DNA of 64,000 nt from an uncultured Bryobacterales bacterium (lineage in GTDB: Bacteria; Acidobacteriota; Terriglobia; Bryobacterales; UBA6623): contig OX638379.1 in NCBI GenBank assembly GCA_951813605.1, positions 2,890,062 to 2,954,061 on the forward strand, given 5' to 3'. A model generated the notes under the pieces. The model did not search any database. It saw only the letters and a list, made by a program, of their open reading frames with translations, and was not told where the DNA came from. A program made the position numbers and the translations under genes. Of the stretch, positions 18,217 to 26,893 are shown one piece after another. The stretch's first letter is position 1. Each line of letters begins with the position of its first letter.

Positions 18217-18805
18217 GCACCGAACTGCCTCCGGCGACCTTGTCCCCGCGCCGCACGGCGAATTCCCACTCCTCTCCCAGCAGGACGTCGACGCGCGAAC
18301 CGAACTTGATGAGGCCGAAGCGCTCGCCCTTCTCGACCGTGTCGCCTTCCCTGATGCGACACACGATGCGACGGGCGATCAGGCCCGCGATCTGCTTGAT
18401 CTCGACGAGGCATCCGCCGTGACGCTCCTCGATGACCAGCGTGTTCCGCTCGTTACCGGTGGAGGCCGCCTCCAAGTGCGCTAGACGGAACCCGCCTGGG
18501 ACGTAGCGCACAGAGCGAATGCGACCGGCAATCGGGGATCGGTTTACATGAACGTCGAAAATGTTGAGAAAGATACTGATGCGAGTCCGTCCGTCCGGCT
18601 CTGGGCGGACCTGAACAACCCTGCCGTCGGCCGGTGACACGCAGACCGGACCGCGCGGGATCGAACGCTCCGGGTCGCGGAAGAAGTACAGGCAGAATAG
18701 CGCCACGACGGCCCACGGAGCCGCGGTCCATGGTTCTAGCAGCAAGCCGCAAGCCGTGCCGGCGGCGCCCAGAGCAAGGGCGTACCGGTAGCCGTCCTTT
18801 ACCAT
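18200..18805 (-). CDS. psd: Phosphatidylserine decarboxylase proenzyme (short, PSD-A type)
   Basis: It converts phosphatidylserine to phosphatidylethanolamine using a pyruvoyl group formed by self-cleavage. At 201 aa it belongs to the short archaeal-type class. Two N-terminal hydrophobic segments are followed by FFRDPERSIP, SPADGRVV, FLNIFDVHVNRSP and the processing site KFGSRVD, where the serine becomes the pyruvoyl group. It is the first gene of psd-pssA-lptE. Confidence 0.9.
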   Translation of the reverse strand: MVKDGYRYALALGAAGTACGLLLEPWTAAPWAVVALFCLYFFRDPERSIPRGPVCVSPADGRVVQVRPEPDGRTRISIFLNIFDVHVNRSPIAGRIRSVRYVPGGFRLAHLEAASTGNERNTLVIEERHGGCLVEIKQIAGLIARRIVCRIREGDTVEKGERFGLIKFGSRVDVLLGEEWEFAVRRGDKVAGGSSVLAHRK

Positions 18806-18845
18806 TGATGCCTAGCCTCTGTAATCCCGGACCGACGATCGCCAG

Positions 18846-19079
18846 TTACTGAGCGCGCGCCGAGTAATCGGCGACCATGCAAGCCATCTGGTCCTTCAAG
18901 CGCAGTTTCAATTTCTTCAGGCGGACCTCCTCCACCTGCTCCTCCCGAGAGGGATAACGGCGTTCGCCCAGGTCGTTAAGGCGCCGCTCGTACTTCGTGT
19001 GTAGGCGCTTCAGCTGCCGGAACCGCTCGCTCGACTCCATCAGCTCGGCAACAAGTTGAGCTGACTGGGAAATAGTCAT
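18846..19079 (-). CDS. DUF465 (YdcH-like) small protein
   Basis: The 77-aa protein is highly charged and predicted helical, with the DUF465 pattern: SSERFRQLKRLHTKYERRLNDL and a C-terminal LKKLKLRLKDQM. The start at ATG 19079 is fixed by an excellent TCCTCCT/AGGAGGA site seven bases upstream (19086-19092). The in-frame extension to 19127 lacks a comparable site. It lies 40 bases upstream of psd. The function of DUF465 proteins is not known. Confidence 0.8.
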   Translation of the reverse strand: MTISQSAQLVAELMESSERFRQLKRLHTKYERRLNDLGERRYPSREEQVEEVRLKKLKLRLKDQMACMVADYSARAQ

Positions 19080-19127
19080 CCAATGTCCTCCTGTTCGGAC
19101 GCCGGCCGCCACTGGCGCGGTGCGCAC

Positions 19128-19465
19128 GGAACCAATCTATCAGCGCCCCGCCAACCGAGGGCAGCCCAGCGCCTGCGCGGGTACACTCTAGCACACGCCC
19201 GACAGGGATAAACACGCCAGGCGGTCACGGGCAGGTTCAGCTTCCGTGCCTTCCCGCCCGAGCCAGTCCCGGGACCCGTCCCGACCAGGCCAATCGTCCG
19301 TTCTCGCACCTGCCAACGACCGTGGGTCCCGTCGGTGCCGACCAGCCGGGTCGAGCATCGAGCACGGGTCCCGGCGGCGTCCGCAGGCAAGAGACGCGGC
19401 ACAAGACAAACGAGGAGCCGGCGGATCGACCCTCGTCGCCGGACGACTCTTGCGCACCGGAAGAG
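19128..19465. other. Intergenic stretch, no gene identified
   Basis: Short open frames occur on both strands, including one with RERTIGLVGTGPG that faintly recalls a BRCT start, but none has a start signal or an extended family pattern. It separates the DUF465 gene from the serine hydrolase relic. Confidence 0.35.
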
Positions 19466-20519
19466 CTAGTCGGGCAGCTTCCGGCACTTGAATTCGCGGC
19501 CTGCCTGGTGCAGGGTCAGTGAGGTTGCCTTGCGGTCGATGCCGATCTGGAATGTGACTGTGGCATCGACAACCCGATAGCAGAACTCTGTTTCCTGCGA
19601 GGGGTAGATCTCGGCTCGTGACTGGCCAGTCGCCTGCGCGGACAGTTGGCCTTCATGCCGAGTCACGATGATCAAGAAACCAGGCTGAAGTTTGTAGCGA
19701 CCGACGTATTGCTCCAGCGTCTGCTCGGGCATGGAAACAGTTTCGACCGCTCCGTGATCGACGGAATCGACGCCCTCGGCAACCCGGCGGGCACGTTGGC
19801 TAGGCCGTGGCCGGTGGCGGGACGCTAGCGCAGCGAGCCCGTCAAGGAGATCGAGGTGTCGAGCATCCCCAGCGGCCCGAGAACCCGCTTTGTGACAAGG
19901 GTCTCGTAATCGGTGGAGCGCGGACGGGCGAGCGCGCATCCCAAAAGGCCGAATCCGAAATTCGAGTAGTCGACCAGTTTCCCGATGTCGCGAAACAGCT
20001 CGTGCGAGGAGAGGAAGGCATGGAGCCGAGCGACGGAATAGTCTGCGTAGGGATCGCCGGATCGTGTGGCTCGAGGTTGTCGGGGAGGCGGGGCAACCCC
20101 TAGCCGTGCGTAGCAAGATGGCGCAGGGAGATCTCCGCTTCGTTCCGCGTCGGCATGCGCACGTCGGGCCCGAGCAGGCTCTGCGCCGGGGCGTCCAGAT
20201 GGACCTCGCCCCGGGTCACCATGTCGGCCAGCAAAATCGCCGTGAAGGCCTCGATGATCGAACCGATCTCGAAGACGGTTTCGCTATCGGGCTCTCTGGG
20301 ATCCGCCGAGCCAAGGCGTCCATGCCCGACGACGCGCCGCACGGCGGGCTCGACCACGCCAGCAACGATGCCGACGCCCGATTCTCTCGTGCCGATCCGC
20401 TCGACCAAGAGCTGGCGGATCTCCGGGTCGCTTGGTGCCGACAGAACGGGCTGTACGCCGATGCCCGCCGTGCACGAGAGAGTCAGCGCCGCCGCAAGCA
20501 GGGGCCCTAGATTCGCCAA
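19466..20519 (-). pseudogene. Serine hydrolase (class C beta-lactamase-like) pseudogene
   Basis: The N-terminal part (20519-20100) has a signal peptide and the usual fold up to LRHLATHG, where an in-frame TAG interrupts just before GLPRLPDNLEP. The catalytic SxxK motif reads SIIE in EIGSIIEAFTAILLAD, so the lysine is lost. Further pieces appear in other frames: DYSVARLHAFL, YSNFGFGLLG and VLGPLGML. The C-terminal DUF3471-like domain (LEQYVGRYKLQPGFLIIVTRHEGQL) is in the last frame to 19466. It therefore has at least two frameshifts, one stop and a dead active site. Confidence 0.85.
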
Positions 20520-20573
20520 ATGCCCCCTTGACTCCGCTCCGGCGGCGAGGAACTTAGCGGCGCAAAGGACTCG

Positions 20574-22166
20574 CTACTCGGCCTGTCGCCCAACCGCGAG
20601 CAGCTCTCCGCCGTCTTCCAGAAGCCTCTTTGCACGAGGCAGGGCCTCGATGGCCATCTCGACCTCGGGATCGAGTTCGTAAAACACCCGCCTCCCTTCG
20701 TCGATGTCATAGGCCGAGTTGTAAACCAACTGCTTGATGAATCGCTTCATGAAGTCGAGGTTCTCGTCGAATTCGGCGTCCTTGAACTCGATCTCCTCCC
20801 GGTGCAGGAATTGACGGAACTCCTCGATCACTTCCGGGGTAACCTCCCAGCCCTTCTCCAAGTCGGGGTGCTCGCGGCTGTAGTCCTGGGCGAAGGTCTC
20901 GATCGCGTCACGTCGGTCGAGCGCCCATTGGAAATCATTCTCGCGCCGCTCCTCCAACTCGATATCGGGCGTGATGCCGCCCCCGGCGAAGACCTGGCGG
21001 CCCTTGTCGGTCAGACGCACGCCTTCGCGCTGGGGCCGGTAGCCTTCGCTGCAGGGGTTGCTGTAGTAGTCGAGCATCGAAACGCCGTCATAGCGCCTCT
21101 GAATCAGTCGCCCGCTCGGCGTGTAATACCGAGCAGTCGTCAGGGCTAGGCCGGACTCTTGGGAAAGGGTATACACCGTTTGGACCAGGCCCTTGCCAAA
21201 CGTGCTGTGCCCGACAATCAGCGCCCGGTCGTGATCCTGCAACGCGCCCGCCACAATCTCGGAGGCAGAAGCGGAGTTGCAGCTCACCATGACGACCATC
21301 GGATACACGTTCCCGCCATTGCCTTTGCGCACCGTGTAAAGCCGCTCGCGGGAGGATCGCCCGTGATGCGAGACGATCGTCTGCCCCTTCTCCAAGAACC
21401 GGTCCGAAACACGCACCCCCTCGCTGAGCAACCCGCCGCGATTGCCTCGCAAGTCCAGTATCAAGCCCCCGAGCTTCTTGGGTTTCAGCTTCGCAAGCGC
21501 CTGGTCGAGCTCGCTGCCCGTGTTCTCGTTAAACGTGTCAATTCGCACGAAGCCGATGCCGGGCCTCACCTCGAAGGAGGTCGCGATGCTCGGCCGGGGA
21601 ATCCTGGCGCGCGTCACCATGAATTCGAGCAGGTCCTCGGAGCCGCGCCTGTCGATGCCGATCTTCACGCTGGTGTTCACCTTGCCGCGCAGCCGCCGGG
21701 CCACGTCGAGCACTTCCATGCCCTCGACGTTCTCCTCGTCAACCTCGACAATCACGTCGCCCGGCCGCAGGCCGGCCCTGTAGGCGGGCGTCCGCGGAAA
21801 AGGAGCGACGACGATCGTGTCGCCGCTGCGATGCCCGATCTGCATGCCGACACCGGCGTAGGAGCCTTTCTGGTCTTCGCGCAACTGCTTGAACGCTTCC
21901 GGGGAAAAGAAAGACGAATGCGGGTCAAGCATCCGCAGCATTCGCGGGATCGCCCCTTGGAACATGACATCGTCCGCGGCAATTTCCTCTGCATAGTGGT
22001 TCTCGACCAGGTGAACAAGCGTGGAGAGCTGGTCGATGCTGCTCTTGATTTCCATGTCCGCCGGCTCGGAGGCCGCGTGCACCCATGGATTCGCCCAGAA
22101 AAGGGCGGCCGTGCAAAAGGAGACTGCCAGCGTGGCAAAACCCAGCCAACGCGATTTGTACTGCAT
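20574..22166 (-). CDS. ctpA: C-terminal processing protease, S41 family
   Basis: This periplasmic serine protease of the CtpA/Prc family is 530 aa from ATG 22166. The N-terminal segment YKSRWLGFATLAVSFCTAALFW is a signal or anchor. An S41 N-terminal helical region is followed by a PDZ domain (GVGMQIGHRSGDTIVVAPFPRTPAYRAGLRPGDVIVEVD). The catalytic core has the Ser in SCNSASASEIVAGAL (near residue 297) and the Lys in STFGKGLVQT (near 322), the Ser-Lys dyad. The C-terminus continues with an acidic helical tail. An extension to 22367 is unlike the family and overlaps the likely promoter. It is divergent from the ccm operon. The substrate is unknown. Confidence 0.9.
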   Translation of the reverse strand: MQYKSRWLGFATLAVSFCTAALFWANPWVHAASEPADMEIKSSIDQLSTLVHLVENHYAEEIAADDVMFQGAIPRMLRMLDPHSSFFSPEAFKQLREDQKGSYAGVGMQIGHRSGDTIVVAPFPRTPAYRAGLRPGDVIVEVDEENVEGMEVLDVARRLRGKVNTSVKIGIDRRGSEDLLEFMVTRARIPRPSIATSFEVRPGIGFVRIDTFNENTGSELDQALAKLKPKKLGGLILDLRGNRGGLLSEGVRVSDRFLEKGQTIVSHHGRSSRERLYTVRKGNGGNVYPMVVMVSCNSASASEIVAGALQDHDRALIVGHSTFGKGLVQTVYTLSQESGLALTTARYYTPSGRLIQRRYDGVSMLDYYSNPCSEGYRPQREGVRLTDKGRQVFAGGGITPDIELEERRENDFQWALDRRDAIETFAQDYSREHPDLEKGWEVTPEVIEEFRQFLHREEIEFKDAEFDENLDFMKRFIKQLVYNSAYDIDEGRRVFYELDPEVEMAIEALPRAKRLLEDGGELLAVGRQAE

Positions 22167-22497
22167 AAGAGAAAAACATCCGGACCGACCGGAATGACCA
22201 TACGCAGTATACCAGCAGGATGTTAGGGCAGATAGGCCTCCGGAGGCGTCGCTTCCCGTGATTCGCGGACTTTCGGATGTGCTTGCAATAGTCGTTCCGC
22301 ATGGGAGGGATCGTGCAAGCGATCCACCTTCCTGCCGCACCCACCGATCGAGGCAAGGCAAGATCATGCTCGGCAGCTTGCAGGATCGGACAAAGCAATC
22401 CCTTGCGAAACGAGCCTGCCGTGCATCGAAAGCGAAGCCGGGGTCTGCGGAAGGGCCGATTGATCAAGAACTGAAGCCTCCGGAGGATGCCGGGGCA
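22167..22497. promoter_or_regulatory. Divergent intergenic region between ctpA and ccmE
   Basis: This region must hold the promoters of both operons. On the minus strand TATACT (22212-22207) could be the -10 of ctpA. On the plus strand TATAAT (22498-22503) lies just before ccmE, but no good -35 sits at normal spacing. No gene is seen inside it. Confidence 0.4.
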
Positions 22498-22522
22498 TAT
22501 AATGGGAATCTGGGGACAGGCC

Positions 22523-22978
22523 GTGAAGAAGCAAACCAAGTTCGTTGCCATCGTCGCAGCAATCGTTGCGACCCTTGCATGGATGGGCGTGAGCGGGGTG
22601 CAAGAGAGCGCTACGTACTACGTGACGCTCGAAGAGCTCCTAGCGATGGAGAGCCCGGAGTCCAAGCGCATCCGAGTAGGGGGCGACGTAACGGACGGAT
22701 CGATCGTGCGGAGCGCGGACAGTGTGGAATTCACGCTGCACCAGCAAGACGAGACGATGGAGACCGCGAAAGTCCTCGATGTCGTGTACACGGGCTCGGA
22801 CCCGCTGCCGGACACGTTCCGCGACAAGGCACAGGCGCTCTGCGATGGGTTCTTGCGGACGGACGGCAAGTTCGAAGCCACCAAGATCCAGGCCAAGTGC
22901 GCTTCGAAGTACGAGGCCGCGCCGGGCGAGGCCGCCGCGCCCGTCTACGGATCCGGCCCCGCCAGCCCAACGGACTAG
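22523..22978 (+). CDS. ccmE: Cytochrome c maturation haem chaperone CcmE (CxxxY type)
   Basis: This periplasmic, membrane-anchored protein receives haem covalently and passes it to CcmF for attachment to apocytochromes. From GTG 22523, with GGGGACAGG just upstream, the product is 151 aa and starts VKKQTKFVAIVAAIVATLAW, a single N-terminal membrane anchor. The OB-fold core has RIRVGGDVTDGSI, VVYTGSDPLPDTFRD and FEATKIQAKCASKYE. The haem site is Cys-x-x-x-Tyr instead of the classical His-x-x-x-Tyr, the variant described for deltaproteobacteria and archaea. An upstream ATG at 22505 is possible. It is the first gene of the ccm operon. Confidence 0.9.
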   Translation: MKKQTKFVAIVAAIVATLAWMGVSGVQESATYYVTLEELLAMESPESKRIRVGGDVTDGSIVRSADSVEFTLHQQDETMETAKVLDVVYTGSDPLPDTFRDKAQALCDGFLRTDGKFEATKIQAKCASKYEAAPGEAAAPVYGSGPASPTD

Positions 22979-23046
22979 CGGTGGCCAAGGCGCAGAACCG
23001 GGAATCCAGCCAGACCGGTATCGAGGTTTAGAGGCAGTTCGACGCG

Positions 23047-25065
23047 ATGGAGAATCTCGGTTACCTAGCGGTCTTGCTCGCCTTTCTACTGTCCGTCTAC
23101 GCGACGGTCGCGGCGCTAGGCGGCAAGCTGCGCCGCAACCCGTTCCTCGAAGTTAGCGCGCAGCGCGCGGTGCTCGCCGCGTGGCTGATGACCACCACGG
23201 CGTCGGCGATCCTGCTGCACGCGATCCTGACGGACAATTTCAGCTTCAACTACGTCGCCTCGCGCTCGAACGCGGACCTCGACTTGCTGTACAAGGTCGC
23301 GGCGTGGTGGGGCGGCCAGGAGGGCTCGCTGCTGTTCTGGAGCTGGATCGCGGCGACATACAGCTTCGTGGCCGTCTACACCGGCCGCTCTCGGCACCGG
23401 AACATGATCTCGTACGTGGTCGTGACGATGGCCGGGACGCAAGCCTTCTTCCTCGGCCTAGTAGCCTTCGAGGCCAACCCCTTCCAGGTGATCATGTCGG
23501 GCCCGCAAGTCACTTCGGTGCCCGATGGCAGCGGTCTCAACCCGCTCCTGCAGCATCCGATGATGGCGATCCACCCGCCGATGCTGTACCTCGGCTACGT
23601 GGGTTTCACCGTTCCATTCGCTTTCGCGCTCGCCTCGCTCATCACGCGGCAGCCCGGCGAGCGCTGGATTCACACGACCCGCGTGTGGACCATGGTCACC
23701 TGGCTGTTCCAGTCGATCGGCATCCTCTTGGGTGCGCGCTGGGCCTACGTGGTGCTCGGCTGGGGCGGCTACTGGGGCTGGGACCCGGTCGAAAACGCAT
23801 CGCTGCTTCCCTGGATAACCGGGACGGCTTTCCTGCACTCGGTGATGATGCAGGAGAAGAAGGGCATGATGAAGGTCTGGAACATCGTCCTGATCTCGGC
23901 GACCTTCTTCCTGTGCATTTTCGGGACGATGATGACGCGCGGCGGCCTGGTGAGCTCGGTGCACGCCTTCGCACAGTCCGAGATAGGCATCTATTTCGTG
24001 TGGTTCCTGGCCGGGGGCATTGGGATCACAGCCTACATGATCATCAGCCGAAAGGAATACCTCCGGAGCGAGGCAGAACTCGACTCCGTGATTTCCCGCG
24101 AGTCCGGCTTCCTGTTTAACAATGTGGTCCTCCTCGCCAGCTGCTTCGCGGTGCTGTGGGGGACGCTGTTCCCAGTCATTACCGAATACGCCACCGGCGA
24201 CAAGATCACGGTCGGCGCTCCGTTCTTCAACAAGGTGAACGTCCCGATCGGCCTGTTCCTGCTGTTTCTGACAGGCGTGGGCCCGCTGGTCGCTTGGCGG
24301 CGGACCTCTACGGAGTCGCTGCGCCGGAACTTCCAGTGGCCGGCCCTCGCCGCCGCGGTCTGCGCCGCCGCCCTGTTCGCGGGGGGCATGAGGCATTTCT
24401 ACGCGTTGGTCTGCTTTAGCCTGTGCGCGTTCGTCGCGACCACCGTGCTGATGGAGTACTACCGGGGCGGGCGCGTGATCCAGCGCAAGCAGGCAAGCAG
24501 CCTCGCGGCGGCTGTCGTGGAGCTCACCCGCCGCAACACGCGGCGCTATGGCGGCTACCTCGTCCATATGGCAATCGTGCTGATGTTCATCGGCTTCGCC
24601 GGCGCGGCGTTCAACGTCGTCCACCAGGAGGAAATGGCCGTCGGCGACAGTATTGCGGTCGGCCCGTTCGACTTCAAGCTGCAGAACGTGTCGGAGATGG
24701 ACAATCCCAATTACTTCCGGGCGGTGGCGGCGGTGGACGTGAGCAAGAATGGCAAGTTTCTGGAGACGCTGATGCCGGAGCGGCGGTTCTACCACGCTTC
24801 CAACCAGCCGACGAGCCGCGTCGACGTGCGCCATCGCCTGCTGGAGGATGTGTACGTGGTCTACGCCGGCCAGTCGAACGACGGGGCGAACCCGGTGATC
24901 CAGGTCTACCTCAACCCGCTCGTCAACTGGATCTGGATCGGCGCGCTGGTGCTGGTGCTGGGCACGCTGGTCGCGCTGGTCCCGAGCAAGACCGGCCGGC
25001 GCCGGATCGGGCGCGCCAGCGCCCCGCAATTGAAGGAGGAGCCCGTTGCTGCTTCCGGCGATTAG
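23047..25065 (+). CDS. ccmF: Haem lyase subunit CcmF
   Basis: This large integral membrane protein of the haem ligation complex is 672 aa with many hydrophobic helices. The tryptophan-rich WWD motif is WGGYWGWDPVENASLLPW (residues about 239-256). The conserved haem-handling stretches HPPMLYLGYVG, FLHSVMMQEKKGMMKVWN and GTMMTRGGLVSSVHAFAQS are present, and a C-terminal periplasmic domain precedes a last helix. It begins 68 bases after ccmE behind an AGAGGCAG site and overlaps the start of ccmH by 20 bases. Confidence 0.95.
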   Translation: MENLGYLAVLLAFLLSVYATVAALGGKLRRNPFLEVSAQRAVLAAWLMTTTASAILLHAILTDNFSFNYVASRSNADLDLLYKVAAWWGGQEGSLLFWSWIAATYSFVAVYTGRSRHRNMISYVVVTMAGTQAFFLGLVAFEANPFQVIMSGPQVTSVPDGSGLNPLLQHPMMAIHPPMLYLGYVGFTVPFAFALASLITRQPGERWIHTTRVWTMVTWLFQSIGILLGARWAYVVLGWGGYWGWDPVENASLLPWITGTAFLHSVMMQEKKGMMKVWNIVLISATFFLCIFGTMMTRGGLVSSVHAFAQSEIGIYFVWFLAGGIGITAYMIISRKEYLRSEAELDSVISRESGFLFNNVVLLASCFAVLWGTLFPVITEYATGDKITVGAPFFNKVNVPIGLFLLFLTGVGPLVAWRRTSTESLRRNFQWPALAAAVCAAALFAGGMRHFYALVCFSLCAFVATTVLMEYYRGGRVIQRKQASSLAAAVVELTRRNTRRYGGYLVHMAIVLMFIGFAGAAFNVVHQEEMAVGDSIAVGPFDFKLQNVSEMDNPNYFRAVAAVDVSKNGKFLETLMPERRFYHASNQPTSRVDVRHRLLEDVYVVYAGQSNDGANPVIQVYLNPLVNWIWIGALVLVLGTLVALVPSKTGRRRIGRASAPQLKEEPVAASGD

Positions 25066-25510
25066 CATCCTACTGCTGCTGGCGGGGTCCGTCGCCAGCG
25101 CGGCGGTCCCCTACGCGAAGCTCCGCCAGGTGGCGGAACGGGTGTCGTGCCAGTGCGGCTGCTCGTACACCGTGGGCAGCTGCAACATGCTCAACTGCCA
25201 CTTCAGGGACCCCATCCTGCAGAAAATCAGCACGGGCCTTGAGGAAGGCACACCCGAGGACGAGGTGCTGGAGGCGGTTTACGAGGAGTACGGCGGCGAA
25301 ACGCGCGTCGAGCCGCGCAACGAGGGCTTCGGCAGGATCGGCTGGATCGCGCCGTTCGCGTCCCTGGCTTTCGGCCTGGCTGTAGTGATCTGGGTCATGC
25401 GGCGATGGCGCGCGCGGACGACGGCTCGATCCCGCGCCAGCGAGGTCCCCGACGACGTCATGGAACGCTACCGCGCTCAGATCGAGGAAGACCTCGAGGA
25501 ATTGGAATAG
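25046..25510 (+). CDS. ccmH: CcmH-type thiol-disulfide protein, cysteine-rich variant
   Basis: This membrane-anchored periplasmic protein is thought to present reduced apocytochrome to the haem lyase. The start is TTG 25046 with a strong AAGGAGGAG upstream, inside ccmF. After a signal segment comes VSCQCGCSYTVGSCNMLNC, with five cysteines instead of the proteobacterial LRCxxCQ motif; the pattern is like that of acidobacterial homologues. A helix with PEDEVLEAVYEEYG and one C-terminal membrane helix follow. Its 154-aa length is normal. Confidence 0.85.
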   Translation: MLLPAISILLLLAGSVASAAVPYAKLRQVAERVSCQCGCSYTVGSCNMLNCHFRDPILQKISTGLEEGTPEDEVLEAVYEEYGGETRVEPRNEGFGRIGWIAPFASLAFGLAVVIWVMRRWRARTTARSRASEVPDDVMERYRAQIEEDLEELE

Positions 25511-25534
25511 ACTCGTAGGTTAAGCTCCCTGGTC

Positions 25535-25846
25535 ATGGCGCCACCCGCCGTTCGAGCCAGGCACGCCATGCTTGTTGCGGCCGCCATCGCCATGATCCTG
25601 CTAGCCTTCGCGCTGCCACTGGTCGTGCGAAGCGAGCACGTCCCGCCCGAGGATCCGGTGTCGCCCACGCAGCATCTGGAAGACAGGAAGGCCGCAATCT
25701 ACGAGAATCTCCGGGATTTGCAAGCCGAGTTCCAGATGAGCAAGATGTCGGCGGCCGACTACGCGGAAAGCAAGCGGGAGTTGCAAAAGGAATTGGCCGG
25801 AGTGCTCGCCGGGATCGAGGAGGCAGGGGACGGCGGCCATGCGTGA
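25535..25846 (+). CDS. Small CcmI-like membrane protein
   Basis: The 103-aa protein has one membrane helix (about residues 12-31, AIAMILLAFALPLVV) followed by a charged helix with ENLRDLQAEFQMSKMSAADYAESKRELQKELA. This layout, and the LRDL..EF..GKxS..DY.. pattern, match the N-terminal segment of CcmI/CycH and of small companions in acidobacterial ccm loci. It lies between ccmH and the carboxypeptidase-like gene, and its last 8 bases overlap the latter. A role in apocytochrome handling is inferred from context. Confidence 0.65.
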   Translation: MAPPAVRARHAMLVAAAIAMILLAFALPLVVRSEHVPPEDPVSPTQHLEDRKAAIYENLRDLQAEFQMSKMSAADYAESKRELQKELAGVLAGIEEAGDGGHA

Positions 25847-26882
25847 CTCTGCCAGGGCCTCCGTCGTGGCAGCCGCGGCTTGGGTCGCGGGTGCCAGCCT
25901 GGCCTCGCCAGCGGTCTGCGCGGTCCGAGGCATGGTCAGCAACGCCACGACCGGCAAGCCCGCCTCCGGCGTAATGCTTACTCTTTCGAGTTTTCGGGAA
26001 GGGATGACGCCGGTTGACGAGGCGGTGACGGGGGCCGACGGGAGCTTCGCGTTCGCCAAGGATCTCCCACGCGTTTCCCGGGAACAGCCGTTCGTAGGGG
26101 CGATCCGGGCCGAGCAAGACGGAGTGAACTACACGGAGATCCTAGGCAGCGAAGACTCGCTGGACAACGTCCGAATCACCGTGTATTCCGTCAGGGAGAC
26201 CGGGATCCCGCCACCGTCGAATCGCGTGGTGATCCTCGAGCCAAGCGGCGGGGAGATGATCGTGAGGGAGAGCTACCTGTTCTCCAACGAGTCCAATCCG
26301 CCTGTCACCTACAGCAGCGAGGAAGGCTCCCTTCGCTTCCATCTTCCGGAAGGTGCCGAGGGCATGGTCGACGTGTCCGGCACGGGACCGGCAAGAATGC
26401 CGCTCCCCAGCAGCGCCTTGCCGACCGGAGACGCCGGCGTCTACAAGGTGGACTTCGCGCTGAAGCCGGGCGAAAGCTCCATCACGCTGAGCTATCTCCT
26501 GCCTCACGAGGACGGAAGCGTGTTCACGCTGCGCAGCGTATACGGCGGCGTGAACACCCGCGTGGCAGTCCCGGAAGGCGTCAGCCTGGCCGGAAGCGAG
26601 GTGACGGTTTTCGCAGAACACCCGGACACCAAGGCTACGATCTACACCGTCCCCGACGAGGCTGCTGTCGAGCTGCAAGTCGTCGGGGAGGGCCGGTTGC
26701 GCAGCGCAAGGCGCGCGCCGTCCGGCGATCCGGCCGAGATTTCGATCCAGCCGGCGCCCGTTGCCAAGGAATTCCCCTGGATCGTCGGCATCTCCGTCCT
26801 CATCCTGGGGCTCGGCTTCTTTCAACTGCTGAATTCGAGGCTGCCGGACGACCACGGCGTCGCGCGACGCGAGGAAGGCTAG
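25839..26882 (+). CDS. Carboxypeptidase-regulatory-like domain membrane protein in the ccm operon
   Basis: The 347-aa protein has a signal peptide (AAAAWVAGASLASPAVCA) and an N-terminal beta-sandwich of the CarboxypepD_reg type (VRGMVSNATTGKPASGVMLTLSS...GADGSFAFA). A second beta-rich region follows, then a C-terminal membrane helix near residues 308-326 (WIVGISVLILGLGFFQLL) with a short basic tail. Most of the protein therefore faces the periplasm. It overlaps the previous gene by 8 bases and precedes ccmA by 11, so it is firmly part of the operon. The function is unknown; a structural or apoprotein-binding role is inference. Confidence 0.7.
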   Translation: MRDSARASVVAAAAWVAGASLASPAVCAVRGMVSNATTGKPASGVMLTLSSFREGMTPVDEAVTGADGSFAFAKDLPRVSREQPFVGAIRAEQDGVNYTEILGSEDSLDNVRITVYSVRETGIPPPSNRVVILEPSGGEMIVRESYLFSNESNPPVTYSSEEGSLRFHLPEGAEGMVDVSGTGPARMPLPSSALPTGDAGVYKVDFALKPGESSITLSYLLPHEDGSVFTLRSVYGGVNTRVAVPEGVSLAGSEVTVFAEHPDTKATIYTVPDEAAVELQVVGEGRLRSARRAPSGDPAEISIQPAPVAKEFPWIVGISVLILGLGFFQLLNSRLPDDHGVARREEG

Positions 26883-26893
26883 CGCCGGAGCCG

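Noticed and set aside
19128..19465. BRCT-like opening (RERTIGLVGTGPG) on the minus strand
   Set aside because: Only about a dozen residues resemble the domain; no rest of a BRCT fold and no ligase partner are present.
23458..25068. Minus-strand frame of 536 codons opposite ccmF
   Set aside because: It is a mirror of ccmF codons, rich in His/Arg/Asp/Gln with no start signal; ccmF itself is unambiguous.
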